Program-made: the position numbers and the translations under genes
Notes under the pieces: generated by a model
Database searches by the model: none
What the model was told of the DNA's origin: nothing
Seen by the model: only the letters and a program-made list of their open reading frames with translations
Shown: positions 41,890 to 53,200 of the stretch, piece after piece
Layout of the letters: every line of letters starts with the position of its first letter
How positions within the stretch are numbered: position 1 is the stretch's first letter
Assembly (NCBI GenBank): GCA_008330645.1
Contig: VLTN01000002.1
Span: 992,001 to 1,056,000, forward strand
Source of the DNA: Cafeteria roenbergensis
Lineage: Eukaryota; Sar; Bigyra; Bicosoecida; Cafeteriaceae
Direction of reading: 5' to 3'
Length of the DNA stretch: 64,000 bases

Positions 41890-43653
41890 GGCCGCTCCCG
41901 AGCTGCCCCACACCTCCCCGCCCATGAATCGCATGCGAACTCGCCGCTCGCCTGCTGCAGCCCCCGCCCGACCGCCAGCGCCGGGCATCCCTCCCAGCTC
42001 GTCGCGCGCAAGGGTCCTGATGCTGCGCAGGGACGACGCTGGCTGGCCGCCGTCGTCGTCGAACGAGCTCAGCCTGCCTCGGGGGGATGCTTCGCTGGCC
42101 GCGCCGGAAGCGGTCGCCTCCTCGACGACGACGTAGCCGTGGTCGGCGGACGGGCCTGAGGAGTCCTGCCGCTGCCGCCTGGACTCCAGCAGCCGCCCGT
42201 GGGCCGACGGGGCGCTGGCCGCTGCGGCCTGTTCCGCGCCCGTCGCCGCCGCCGCCTCGCCGCCTCGCCGCCTGGAGGCCCCAGTGGGCGACACCGGCAC
42301 GGCCGCGCCCGTGTCCCGCTCTGCGGTCGCCCGCTCCATGAAGAAGCGGAACTCGCGAAGCCCGACCCGGCCGTCGCCGCCTCTGGTGAATCGCTCCAGC
42401 AACGTGCTCATGGCGCCCTCGGGGAGGCTGATGCCCAGGTCTTCAAGCCCACGGCGCAAATCCGCATCTCCAGCGCGGCCGCTGCCGTCGCCTAGCGGGT
42501 CGAAGTGGGTGAACGCCGCCTTGATGTCCACGCCGCGCTGCGACGAGCGCGCCACGAGCATGCGAAGCTCCGCCTCTGCCTCGTCCGCAGCCCTCATGAG
42601 CTCCTCAGCTGCAATGCGGGCAGCAGTGTCCCTGTCAATGACGGCTCGAGGGTCTGCCCGCATGTCGAGAGCCTGGGTGAGCACCTCCGACACGTGCGAC
42701 AGCCACAGCTTGCCGCGAAGGTCAACCGCCCAGTGCGCCACAAGCCTCAGCACCCGCACGCGAGAGTACGGCATGCTGTACTTCCCGAGCGCCGACTCGG
42801 TCGACGAGGCGCTGTCCTCGGAGTCGGAGCCGCGAGCCACTGGCAGCCGCGTGGCCGGCCGGGCGATTCCCACCCCGCCGCGCGGTCGGGCAGCGGAGGG
42901 CTTCCAGTCGCGGAACCCCGCGTCGACTGTGTACTCCTCCGCGTCTGGCTCTGCAACGGTGGGCGCCTTCTGCGCGATCTGCACGAACTTGGCGAGGCGC
43001 TCCGTGGTGCCGTCCAGCGCCTCGAGTAGCTGCGGCTTGAACGGCCGCGACGCTGCCGCTCGCTCCAGGGCCTCGTCGCGACCAGTCAGCTCCCCTGCGT
43101 CGACAAGCCTGGGGCCGAGGCGAGTGAGCCGGCGCCGGAACAGGCCGAACAGGCTCGCCTTGCGCGGCAGCACCGGCTGCAGCGCCGCCACCCTCGCAAG
43201 CCACACCGGCTGCTGGTGCACCTCCGTGAAGTCCCGCAGGGACAGAGTTTCCTGAGCCCCGGTGGCGTACCAAACAATCGCAAACGGCGCTTCTTCTGCC
43301 GCGCCTTGGCCATTTGTGTCCAGGAACTCGACGAACCGCGCCCTTACCGAAGCCATGCGCGCCCGGGCAGTGCCTGCTGGCAGCACCGCGGCGCCCTGCT
43401 GCCCCTGCTCCACGACATGCGCCGCTGCGTGCGCGGGGCGTTGCGCCTCGGCCGCTCCGGCCAGCCGGCGCCTGACCAGGTGGCCGGACGCTGAGGTGCC
43501 CACCCACCGCTCCGGCACCCCGCGCGCCAAGAGCACCGTGTCGATGATGTTGAGGCGGCACGGCAGCTCGAGGCTGCCGGCGGCATCCCAGACGGTCTCA
43601 AACACCCAAGCGCCCGGCCGCCGCTCGCACTCGTTGGCCCCCTTGGCCGCCAT
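23956..43653 (-). CDS. Giant multidomain protein, 6,565 residues (possibly ciliary/cytoskeletal), single exon
   Basis: One uninterrupted 19.7-kb frame; the start ATG has a good context (gccATGGcg). I do not recognise the family. Visible parts in order: a conserved N-terminal region with AHWAVDLRGKLWLSHVSEVL; an EF-hand-like pair at about 371-431; polyalanine near 590-600; an alpha/beta-hydrolase-like core around 1140-1870 whose elbow reads LMGSGLGG, so the usual nucleophile serine is glycine, though an acid (FVASTDDAF) and histidines (GGHSF, AGHSVMHERR) remain; a SAP-like helix pair at ~2045-2075 (REELERRGLSSEG); long coiled coil at ~2080-2600; repeated EW/F-x3-MD...PELY blocks near 2760, 2870 and 4560; paired SRxELxRI blocks near 3050 and 4985; and two IQ motifs at ~6210-6275. 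It ends in a three-copy 22-residue repeat. Much of the rest is low complexity. IQ, EF-hand and coiled coil suggest a calcium-responsive cytoskeletal or axonemal scaffold, which is inference. Hidden in-frame introns cannot be excluded. Confidence 0.8.
24058..24240 (-). repeat. Three-copy 66-bp tandem repeat in the giant gene
   Basis: Near the 3' end of the giant coding region a 66-bp unit recurs about three times, encoding GRSAALSGPQDGSVDHHASLST with small changes. The two inner copies are nearly identical, so the expansion is recent. Confidence 0.8.
41850..41888. repeat. (CAG)13 microsatellite encoding polyalanine
   Basis: About 13 CAG units on the plus strand, read on the minus strand of the giant gene as GCT codons, giving a polyalanine run around residue 590-600. 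Confidence 0.85.
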
Positions 43654-43962
43654 GGCACGACCGCAACGTCACACAGGCCGCAAGTCACAGGCCTGGCGTG
43701 CGAGGGCCGGGGGCGGCGCCCGCGAGGCGATTCGGGATCGGCTCGGGGGGCTGAGGCTCTTGTGCTGGGGGTCGTTGGACGGCCAGAGTTGCTGCAGAGT
43801 CGCAAGGCCGGCTCATTCGTGGTGACTCTCGGCCAGGTATTTGATTGCGAGCGGGCGGCAAGCGAGCTCCACGCATCACAGGCTTCCACGAGCAGCACAA
43901 CGTCTCCGTGCACGCCGCGCACATCTGCAGGGCTTGGCCCGGAGCGCTGGGGTCCTCGGCAG
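43654..43962. other. Upstream region of the giant gene
   Basis: 309 bp between the giant gene's start and the doubtful small gene. It contains the AT-rich string at 43837-43850 (minus strand CAATCAAATAC), about 185 bases before the giant start codon. No other feature is seen. Confidence 0.5.
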
Positions 43963-44529
43963 CTACAGCCCCCCACGCAGCCGCGGAGGCGTTTCCAATT
44001 CATCGGCGTTGCTCGCTGGCCATTCAGACGGATTGGCCGACCGGGCTCCAAGCTTGGTTCTGGAGGCCGGGCGGCTGCGCTTGCGGGCTCGCCGGGTGCC
44101 GGGCCCGCGTTCGTCGGTTCCAGAGAAGCGTGGCGCGAGTGCGACGCGGTAGCTGCGGCTTGCCACGACCTCCAGCGCGTCGGCCATGGCGTCCTGCGCC
44201 TCTGCCGCGTCCGAAGGGGCATCGGGCGACATGCTCACCCACGCAGCCGCGAGGAGCAGGTCCGGAAGTCGGCCAGACGCGCGGCTCGGCAGGTCGCAGC
44301 CCCTGCCGGGCACTTGCCCTGCCGCGGGTGCTTGCTCCGGCTTGCTCCCAAGAGCCCGCGTTTCCGACTCGCGCGGCACTGTGGGGGCAAACCGCACTCG
44401 CTTAGGGGCTCCTGCTGTGGGAGGGGGCGCGAGTTGCGCCATTTGCGCAAACCAGGCGTGCTGGAAGCGGGACGCGTGAACTTGCTTCCTCCCGGTTGCA
44501 CCTGCGGTCTTTGAACTCGTTGCAAACAT
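43963..44529 (-). CDS. Hypothetical protein of 188 residues with an RVRF motif (doubtful)
   Basis: An open frame starting MFATSSKTAG and ending LETPPRLRGGL. It is not the shadow of another recognised gene, and it fills an otherwise unexplained 1.6-kb gap. The middle part, LPDLLLAAAWVSMSPDAPSDAAEAQDAMADALEVV, looks like a helical segment. KRVRF followed by A fits the RVxF docking motif for protein phosphatase 1, but such short motifs occur by chance. Codon use is less GC3-biased than in the neighbours, which argues against it. I recognise no family. It could be non-coding. Confidence 0.3.
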   Translation of the reverse strand: MFATSSKTAGATGRKQVHASRFQHAWFAQMAQLAPPPTAGAPKRVRFAPTVPRESETRALGSKPEQAPAAGQVPGRGCDLPSRASGRLPDLLLAAAWVSMSPDAPSDAAEAQDAMADALEVVASRSYRVALAPRFSGTDERGPGTRRARKRSRPASRTKLGARSANPSEWPASNADELETPPRLRGGL

Positions 44530-45250
44530 CGCGAGCGCCGCTGCCAGCCAATCCGCCGATCGCCAGCAGCCCGGCTTCCAGCCCGGGTCGTGGACCGGAG
44601 GGCACGAAGCAGGCTCTGAGAGCGGCGCACTGTCTTTCCTCAGCGGCCCAGGCTCGCTACGGCACGGCTTTGGCGCCTTGTTTCGCCCCCGATGCAAACA
44701 AGGTCCGGTGTGCCGGAGCTGGCGGCATCAGTGCCATCTCTTGGGGAGGCAGTGACTGACCATGCCACAGAAGCCCTCCCAAGCCTGCTCGAGGCGCAGC
44801 GCGCGCTCCAGTTCGGTCCGCTGCTCCGCAGATACCTGCCTGGCCAAGAAGCGCGCGCCTCAGGGCCCTACCCGCGCCAGGGCCAGCCCACTTCGCTCCC
44901 CTGGGGGAGTGCCTGCCGGTACTCATCACCTGGTGGGCACGGGCACACCGGCAGCCCCTCCTGGCGCATGCTGCAAGGGCAAGACACACCGGAGTGAGGA
45001 GCCTGGAATCGGAGCCTAGTTTCGGCTGCTCCGCCCCAAATATCCGGCCTCAAGTTGGCCGTTCAACTCTACCACTGCAACAAACGTTCAACGCTGTAGG
45101 GTCTCGAACACTCGGTTTGCCCGCTCTCGGGAGACCGCAGCGTCCGCGACCGCGCCAACCGCTCTCCATCCTTTGCAATCACTCGCAAGGAAAGGGTTGC
45201 CAAGCGCGCCACGCCCAGACAAGCGCGCGACAGTTGCGGGACCGCAAACG
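44530..45250. other. Intergenic upstream of the MFS transporter
   Basis: 721 bp without a credible gene. The region just upstream of the transporter (about 45030-45130) is less GC-rich than its surroundings and includes CCAAATATCC at 45036-45045, so the promoter is probably there. Confidence 0.5.
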
Positions 45251-47261
45251 ATGCCGTCGACGGTGGCAACAGCCGTCACCGTGGACGAGTTCGTGGAGCG
45301 ACTCGGCTTCGGCGCTTACCAGTGGCGCTTGCTGCTCATCACGGGGCTCGCGTGGGCGTCGGATGCGGGCGAAACGATGCTGCTCTCGTTCTTGGGCCCG
45401 GCCGCAGTGTGCGCCTGGCCTGGAACAAGCTCCGGCATCGAGTCGAGCCTCACCACCGTGGTGTTCGTCGGCATGGCCATCGGAACGGTTGCGTTCGGTC
45501 GCATTGCTGACTGGTACGGGCGCAAAGTGGCCGTCCTGGCTTCCAGCATGGCCACGGTTGTGGCGGGCGCGGCATCCGCTCTGTCCCCGGACGTTGCGTG
45601 GCTGCTGCTGTTCCGCATGCTGACTGGGTTTGGCATTGGCGGCGTGCCCATCGCCTTCTCGATGTACCTGGAGGTCGTTCCGACGAAGCACCGCGGCTTC
45701 TGGGCCGCAGTGATTCAGATGTGGTGGTCCGTCGGCACGATGAGCGTGGCCGCCCTGGCATGGTGGCTGCTTCAGAGCCCGGGATGGCGCGCTGTCGTGG
45801 GGATCGCGTCGGTGCCCCTCGCCGTCCTCTGCATCTTCTACGCCTGCTTCGTCGTGGAGTCGCCGCGCTACCTGGTGGAGCGGGGGCGCCTTGCCGAGGC
45901 TCAGGCCACTCTGCAGCGCATCGCGCGCATCAACGGCTGCAGCCTCGAGGTCCAGAACCTGCGCCTCATTGGCGTCGATGCCGCGATGGCCGGGGCCAAG
46001 TCGCCCCTGCTTCCCTCGCCAGCGCCCGCGGCAGCAGACGCCGCGTCAGCCGGCGCCTCGCCTGCGGCAGCCCACCCCACCCGAGCGGGGGCCCGCGGCC
46101 AGAGCTCCTACGGCACCCTTGAGGACGTCACGGAAGGCGCAGACGCAGACCCTTCCGACGGTGGCGCAAGCCCCGGAGGCTCGCCGGGCCAAGAGGCGAA
46201 GTCTGGCACAGCGGAGACCACGAGCTCTTCGTCCGTTGCGAAATCCGGCCAGCGCGAGGGGTGCATGTCGTCGATGTGCGGCATGATCACGGGCACGTGC
46301 GCCATCCTGCAGGAGCTCGTGTCCCCCTCCATGATCCGCACCACGCTTCTGATCTGGGTGCTGTGGCTCGCAAACGCCCTCGCCTACTACGGCATCGTGC
46401 TGCTCTCCACCGAAGTGCGCGTGGCCGGAAACTCGGAGACGTGCGCCAACGGCGAGGTCTTCCTCAGCAACGAAGACTTCACGAGCATCTTCATCGACTC
46501 TGCGGCCGAGCTTCCCGGGCTCGCGATGGCGGCCGTCCTCGCTGACCTCATCGGCAGGCGCTGGTCGCAGGCTGTGGGCCTCATCGTTGCAAGCGGAGCA
46601 TGCCTGGCACTCATTTTCACGCCCGTGAGTGTCCCGACATGGGAACTGTCTCGGCGCCCGCGCGCCGCCTCGACCAGCCCCATTGTGACAATTTTGGCAG
46701 CGCCCCCCCCCCACCCCCCAGCTCCCGTCCTCTCCCTCGCCCTGTCCTTCCCCCGCCCCGCAGTCAGACCTCCAGGCAGTCGAGACCGGCATCCTGTTCG
46801 TGGCCCGCGCGTTCATCCTCTGCGCCTTCACCGTCACCTACCTCTTCACGCCCGAGGTCTACCCGCAGCACATGCGTGCCACAGGTCTTGGCGTTGCGAA
46901 CATGTTTGGGCGAGTGGGCGGGGGGATTGCTCCCTTCATTGGCCAGGGCTTGGTGAAGGGCGGGCAGCTGCGCCTCGCCGAAGGCGTCTTCTCAGGCGTG
47001 GCCGCGGTCGCGGCAGCGGCCTCTCTGCTCATCAGAGTCGAGACAGCCGGCAAGAGCCTCGGAGCCACTGGCGCGGTGGACGCGCCCAGCAAGGCCGAGC
47101 TGGACCTGGACCAGGCACCGGACCGAAGCCCCATGCTGGGGGCAGACGGCGACATGGCTCGCCTCGAGGACGAAGACGGCGTCTCGGTAGCAGGGCTCTC
47201 GCTGGCTCCCGTGGCGGACCCGTCAGGGGGGGGCGCCGAAGCTGAGGACTCGGCTCCCTGA
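45251..47261 (+). CDS. Major facilitator superfamily transporter, SVOP/SV2-like
   Basis: Two exons, 45251-46624 and 46764-47261, encode 623 residues. Twelve hydrophobic spans are split by a long central loop. N-half signatures are GRIADWYGRKVAVLASS (motif A of the loop between spans 2 and 3), RMLTGFGIGGVPIAF and VPTKHRGFWAAV. The C-half has LADLIGRRWSQAVG and, after splicing, TPEVYPQHMRATGLGVANMFGRVGGGIAPF, the PExxP block of sugar/organic-ion transporters. The 'two-TM, MGMxIG, ADxxGRK' arrangement and ESPRYLVERGR loop fit the SV2-related (SVOP, plant OCT7/NiaP-like) branch, whose members carry organic ions or nicotinate. The substrate is unknown. The central Ala/Ser-rich loop (~residues 240-335) and the acidic C terminus are cytoplasmic and variable. 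It converges with PGAP1. Confidence 0.9.
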
Positions 47262-47473
47262 GTCGGCTGATCCCTTCGCCCAAAAGGGCAGGGAGGGGCG
47301 GGAGGGGGGAGGGCTCCATTGTCGGCCTCGATTCGAGCGCCTGGACCTGCCGAAATCGCCCAAACGTCTCCTCTCCCCTTCTGCGCGGCGCCCTGGCTAG
47401 CGTGAGTGGGTGCGCGGCGTGCCGCCCTCCTCCGCGAAGGAAGGCGAAGCCTTGGACAACACTGCATTGGGGC

Positions 47474-49582
47474 TCAAACGTCACACACCGAAGCCTCGCT
47501 CGCCAGGGGCGCACGCGGCAAGCGCTGCCTCGCCATGCTCTCCCCGGCGGCGGCCTGGCGCGACAGCTGCGGCAGTGGCAACACACCAAGCTCTTCTTTG
47601 TCGTTGCGCGCAGCTCTCGCAGCCGCTCGCGCTGCCAGGGCGGCCAGCTGCACGAGCGCACACGCACACGCCGCCAGCAGCAGCGCCAGCCGAGCGAGCC
47701 ACACGCTCCTACCAGCGAGCACCAGCACCGTCATGCCGAGCACGTCGAGGCCAGCGCGCACGGGCCAGAGGGCGGCACTGGAGCACGGGGGAGCCAGCAC
47801 CGCCACCGCTGCCGACGCGGCCAGTGCAGCGACTGGCTGGGCCAGGGAAGCAGCCGCCTCCGAATCGCGAGTCAAAAGCGACGCGGCGAGGTCAATCGAA
47901 CAAACCGGCACTGCCAGCGCCAGTGCGGCGACGACGTCGGAAGGCACCACGCCTGGGGAGTGGCAGCGCCCGGCGCACGGGCAAGCGCGGCCAGCAGTCC
48001 GCAGGAGCGCCCCCGATGAAACGGCCAGGGCAGCAGCCAACGCGGCGGACGCGAGCACCGCTGACAGGGCGACGCCCCACCCCTCCGAGTCGGCCAGAGC
48101 AAGCGAGTCAGTCGCCGCCAGCACCAGGACGAACGGCGATGTGGCCACGCCTTGAACGACGCCCCCGCCGTCGACGCTGCCTGCAGGCATGATCCCGGGC
48201 CCGCCTCTCACCTGGTGCGCAACCCAGGCCTCGACTGCGGCTCTGCTTGCCCACGCTGCGGCGACGACGCTGCACGCGACCGCGGCCGAAGCTGCGCACC
48301 CTTGCTGCATCGGCCGCCAGGGAGTCGCGCCTGGCACAGCCCTGTGCGTTGGCAGGGACCTCTGCCGGAGGGAGAGGATTGCCAGGCCAACCAGGGCGGT
48401 TGCGACGCTGCCGGCGAATCGGGCTGGCCAGCTCGCAAGCTCCGCAGCCCACGTCCACAGCGGCGACGACTCGAAGCTCCGAGCCCGCTCCCTGTCCCCG
48501 ACCAGCTCTGCCAACGTGGGCTGCTCGCGCCCGGGGGGATTGGGCGGCAGGGTGTCGAGCAGGGAGGCAGAGCAGGCGGCCCAGGCAGCCTCGGCAGTTG
48601 CGGCAGCTGGCGCGAGAGTGGACAGCCCGCCCCGCGACTGGCCCAGCGAAAGGCACGCGCTGGCAATCGAGCTGACTAGCTGCTTGCACCACACGACAGC
48701 CAAGTGGTCGACCGCAAAACCCACACCGGGCACATCTGCAACCCTCAGCAGCCTCGCTTCCGAGACCTGGCGGGCGACCAGGCAGCCGCTCGGGGACGCG
48801 ATACCGCTCGGTTCCGAGAGGGCCGGGGGCACGACTGCGTCGCGGCCGCCCCCGGAAAACGCGAGCAGCGGCACCGACTCTTGGTGGCGGCTCTCCGGCG
48901 TCAGGAACGCGCGCACCACCGCGTCCGCCGCAGTGCTCCAACGGCCCGGGAGCAATGGCAGCCTCGCCAGAGGCGCAGCGACCGTCACGACCCCTGCCAC
49001 CTCTGACGCGTTCACCATGCCGCCTCCCACCGCGGCGATGGCCAGGCTGCCGCCAACGGAGTGGCCAACGACCAACACGCGACGCCGCGCTTGTGGCTGG
49101 GTCGAGGCACCCGCGCCCGCCAGCTCCCGTGTAGCGTCGGCAATAAAGTCAAGCTGCCTCTTGACCTGTGCGTCGACAAGCGCGGGCGCCTCTTCGGCCG
49201 TGTCGGCCACAAACCAGTCCAAACGCCCGCCACTCGCAGAGTTGGTTGTCCGCTCCTCCGTGGCAGCCCCGAGCGAGCGGGCCTGCCGAAAGTCGCCCCG
49301 GTTCCCAGGAACGAAGAGCGCTGGCACGCCCACGCGCTCCAGCGGAGACGGCGAGTCTCGTCGCCGCGCGTTGCGGAACGGAACCAGCGAGTACCGACCG
49401 CCCACCTCGCGCCGTCCGGCTGCCCCGTCCCAGCCCCTGCCCTGTCTCCCTGCATCTGCCAAAAACTGGGGGTACGAGTATTGCATGGCGCAGGCGTTCC
49501 CTGCCATCCCGAGAAACCACATCGAGCCCAGGACCCCGCCTGCGACCGCAACGACGAGTGCAGCGCTCGCTACGAGCCTCAT
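47474..49582 (-). CDS. PGAP1: GPI inositol-deacylase PGAP1/Bst1
   Basis: One exon, 702 residues (human PGAP1 has 922). In the ER, PGAP1 removes the inositol-linked acyl chain from GPI anchors after attachment to protein, which permits export. An N-terminal membrane anchor (residues 5-25) is followed by NACAMQYSYPQF, matching the family's CxMxYMxPxY motif. Then come VPALFVPGNRGDFRQARSLGA, another hallmark, and the lipase elbow G173-H-S175-V-G with Ser175 as nucleophile. The C-terminal 350 residues hold about eight hydrophobic spans with short loops. The shorter length comes from a reduced lumenal middle region. Downstream it converges with the MFS gene, with 212 bp between stops. Confidence 0.9.
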   Translation of the reverse strand: MRLVASAALVVAVAGGVLGSMWFLGMAGNACAMQYSYPQFLADAGRQGRGWDGAAGRREVGGRYSLVPFRNARRRDSPSPLERVGVPALFVPGNRGDFRQARSLGAATEERTTNSASGGRLDWFVADTAEEAPALVDAQVKRQLDFIADATRELAGAGASTQPQARRRVLVVGHSVGGSLAIAAVGGGMVNASEVAGVVTVAAPLARLPLLPGRWSTAADAVVRAFLTPESRHQESVPLLAFSGGGRDAVVPPALSEPSGIASPSGCLVARQVSEARLLRVADVPGVGFAVDHLAVVWCKQLVSSIASACLSLGQSRGGLSTLAPAAATAEAAWAACSASLLDTLPPNPPGREQPTLAELVGDRERARSFESSPLWTWAAELASWPARFAGSVATALVGLAILSLRQRSLPTHRAVPGATPWRPMQQGCAASAAVACSVVAAAWASRAAVEAWVAHQVRGGPGIMPAGSVDGGGVVQGVATSPFVLVLAATDSLALADSEGWGVALSAVLASAALAAALAVSSGALLRTAGRACPCAGRCHSPGVVPSDVVAALALAVPVCSIDLAASLLTRDSEAAASLAQPVAALAASAAVAVLAPPCSSAALWPVRAGLDVLGMTVLVLAGRSVWLARLALLLAACACALVQLAALAARAAARAARNDKEELGVLPLPQLSRQAAAGESMARQRLPRAPLASEASVCDV

Positions 49583-50240
49583 TGCGCCGAGTGCGCGCCC
49601 CTCGCCGGGTCCCCGGTCACCTGGGGTGGACGCCGTTTGGGATGCCCCGCGAGGGGTGTGTGCGGTTCGCCTGCAGCTGCAGAGCGGGCGAATTCATGTG
49701 GCGGGAGGTTGGATGCTCAAATAACTGCCTCTGCCAACACGCAGGCGCGCTTCGCTGTGGCGCCGAAAGCTGGCAGGAAGCAGCGAAACCAATCAAGCTG
49801 CCAGACTGCCGCCAGGACAGCTGCGCGGCAGAAGGGGCTGCCTGACTCGGGGCTAGCCGGTTTGCGGTCGAGCCAGTTACCCAGCCAAGGTCCGGACTCT
49901 TGGCGAGGCCGAGGGCCGAAAGGAGGGGGGGGGGGAGGGGGTCGAAAGCGGGGAGGAGGTCGGCAAGAACAGGGCCGCGCTGGACAAGTGCAGCCACAGC
50001 GGCACGCACTATTGGCATGGCGGTGGCACGACTGTCGCGACGGGCCGGGACTTGTTTGTAGTTGTTTCGGTCAAGGGAGAGCTTGTCCCCGTGCCTTCCA
50101 ATCAGCACTTGCGAGGAGGAGAGCGGCCCCCCGACCCCCTGGAGCTGGAGGAGGCCGAGGCTGGGGGTTGAGTCGGGTTGAAAGGGGACGCCCAGCCCGC
50201 GCTCCGAGAGCGGGTCGGAGCCAAGGCCACGTGCTCGAGC
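49583..50240. other. Spacer between tandem PGAP1 and propeller genes, with poly-G tract
   Basis: 658 bp holding the PGAP1 promoter and the 3' UTR of the propeller gene, both on the minus strand. A purine tract at ~49918-49960 includes a run of about a dozen G interrupted once by A. A small AT-rich string (TCAAATAAC) lies at 49717-49725, about 140 bases before PGAP1. No gene is seen. Confidence 0.5.
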
Positions 50241-53200
50241 TCAGAGGGCGCCGTAGCCGCCAGCACCGCCGCCCGACGGTGCCGGAGTGGCCGCAGCAGC
50301 GGACGAGCTGTGGACAGAGGACGTGGGGCCGGCGGACGAGGCGTAGCCGGCGGGCACGGACTTGGGGGAGAGGCGGCTCATGCAGGACGAGCAGCAGCCC
50401 GAGACGCGCGAGCCCAGGTTGGACCAGAAGCCGTGGTGGGGGTGGGAGACCTCGCCGTGGCGCCAGTACGAGTAGGCGAAGCCGCCGCCGACGTAGCCCA
50501 CGGCGAGGAGGAGGAAGGTCACGCCAACGGCCACGCCGGCGCCGTCGCCGCTCGGCTGGGGGGCGGGCGGCTGGGGAGGGGGCGGCACGTAGGCCACCTT
50601 GGCCATGATGTTCCCGTCCGCGGCGGTGACCACGACGCTGCGGTCGGCCAGGAGCACCGGGTCGCCGTGCATGAGCTTGGCAACGAACTGCTTCCAGATG
50701 AGGTCGCCGGTGGAGGCGTCGAGCACGTACAGGGTGCCGTCGGTGGAGGTGACGTAGAGGCGCTCGCTGTCCTTGTCGATGACCGGGTTGGAGGTGATGC
50801 GGTCGGCGGTGGGGAACTCCCAGCGCTCCCCGCCGTCGCGCTGGTCGAAGGCGTGCATGGCGCCGTCGTAGCCGCCGATGTAGAGGAGGGCGTGCTTGTT
50901 CCCGCAGCCGGGGCTGGCGCCGAGCTCGCCGCTGGCGGGGACGGTCCACAGGCGGTCGCCCGTGGACGGGTTGATCGCGATGAGCTCCTGCGCCGCGCCG
51001 ACGAAGACGACGCCCGTCGCGGGGTGCACGCAGGGGACCTCGACGACGGGGCCCTTGGTCTGGTAGCGCCAGCGGAGCGTGTGGGAACCGGCGGAGTATG
51101 CGCGGACGAAGCCGTCCGAGGAGCCCACCACAACGGTGGATCCGTCGAAGAGGATCACGGGCGGGAAGAGGCTCTCGCCGTCGCCGGTGCTGAGCTTGGC
51201 AACGGGGTTGCCGTTCACGCCGTTGTACCCGTACACGTTGCTGTCTTCGCAGGCCACGTAGACCTGGTCGGTGGGCGAGACGGTGACGGAGCCCTGGATC
51301 GCGTTGCCGAGCTCGACGTTCCAGAGCAGGCCGCCGGTGTTGACGTCCAGGGCGATGATGCGGCCGCTGGAGGTGCCGATGTAGGCGCGCTTGGAGTCAG
51401 GGCTGATGCCTGCCTCGCCAAACACGTAGCCGTCCTCCACGTTGAAGAGCCACAGCTGCTTGCCGGTGACGCTGTCCACGCCGTACACGAGGCCAGTCAC
51501 GTCGGGGACGACGAGGAGCCCGTCAGCCGATGCGACCGCGCCCTCCATGAGCTCGTGCTGGGCCTTGAAGGTCCAGACGATGCTGGCCTTGCCGTCTCCC
51601 GCCTCGGGCGGGCCGAGGTAGCGGGACATGCCGGAGTGCTGGGGGCCGCCGCCGCGCTGGGACCAGACGGCCTGCGAGATGGGCTGCACGCGCGGGATGA
51701 GCGCGGGGGGCTGGTGGCCGACGATGCGCAGGAAGCGGCCGTCCTGCGTGACGGCGTAGAGGGCGTGGTCGAGGTCGATGGCGAGGCCGCCGGAGATGGC
51801 CGTGTTGGTCTCCAGGTCCCACTCAAGGGCGCCCGAGACGGCGTCGAGGCAGTGGATGCGGCCCCCGGCGTCCACGAAGAAGACGTATCCTCCGCTGTCG
51901 ATGACGGCCTGCGACTCGACGGCCTCTCCCACGTCGTACTCCCAGAGCTTGTCGCCAAGCTCGGGCTCGAAGGCGAAGAAGCGGCCCATGCGGCTGCCCA
52001 CGTACAGCGTGCCGTCCTGGCCCACGACGATGGAGGCGCCGCCCTCGACGTCGTCCTCGGGGCGCACCCACACGGACTGGCCGGTGCTTGCGTCGATCTT
52101 GTACGTGCCCTTGCCCTCGACGTTGATGAAGACGAAGGCGCCGTCGCGAGACACCGCCGGGTCCTCCTGGATGGCCTTGTTCACGGGGAACTGCCACTTC
52201 TCCAGGCAGTCCGGGATGGAGATGGCGTAGATGTTGCCGTCCATGGACGAGGCGTACGCCACGGGCGCTTGGCCAGACTGCTTCCCGACGACCACGCCGG
52301 AGATGCGCTTGCCCGCAGCGAACATGCACGTGGGCTGGGCGGCCGGGATCTTGCCGTCCTCCCAGGTATACAGGGCCACGGCGTCGCCGGCATAGGTGAG
52401 CATGGCGTTCATGTTCCCGGGCATGTCGATCATCACAATGTCGCCGGTGGGCTCCTGCAGCAAGCACGGCACAAGCAGGCTGCCCTGCTCCTCGCCCTTG
52501 ATGGAGTCGAAGAAGAGAACGGTGCAGTTTGCGACCGGCACCATAAGCTGGCCTCCGCCCAGCGCGGGGCTGCCCTTGGGGGGCGTCGCGTAGCGGGTGT
52601 CGGCCTCGATGTGCACAGTTGAATCGCCGCTGTAAGGGTCGAATCCCACACCGAAGACGTGGCCAGCGTCGTCAATTGCCATGATGTAGCCGTCGGTGTT
52701 GATCACTGCGCGGAGCAAGGGCACGGGCGGGGCAGCCGCGGAGCAGCGGAACGGGTGGAGGGACGCTGGGCTGCGGCCATGCGCGCAGCGGAATCTCGCG
52801 CCGCTGGCCGCTGGCGACGTGCCGACGCGCCCGCGCAGGGGCCGAGGCGAGGCCGTCCCGCCCCGCCCTTCCCACGCCCCGCCAGCACACAGTGCGGGCC
52901 GCTCGCGCGGCCGAACTGGGGCGCGAGCAAGACTGCGACAGCAAGAGTCGCTGCCTGTCGGCGCGCAGGCAACGGGAACAACGGTCCGTCAGCCAAAGCC
53001 GACCGACCCCCCGCCCCCCGCGAGGCCGCCAGATCCCGCGCGGGCCAGTCGCCCGCAAGGCGCCAGCGCCCTGAGGACGCGGCCGGCCGCACGCGGTGCG
53101 AGGCCCCCAGGGGGTGGGAGGAGGCGCGCGGGCCTCAGAGGATGCGCACGACCTGGGCACGGCGCTGCCGAGCCAGGCCGCAAGGACTTCAACAACTTGG

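Noticed and set aside
50178-52622. 814-codon plus-strand frame rich in Val/Ala/Asp/His opposite the propeller gene
   Set aside because: Regular composition is the complement of propeller repeats; the minus strand has the signal peptide, blades and membrane anchor.
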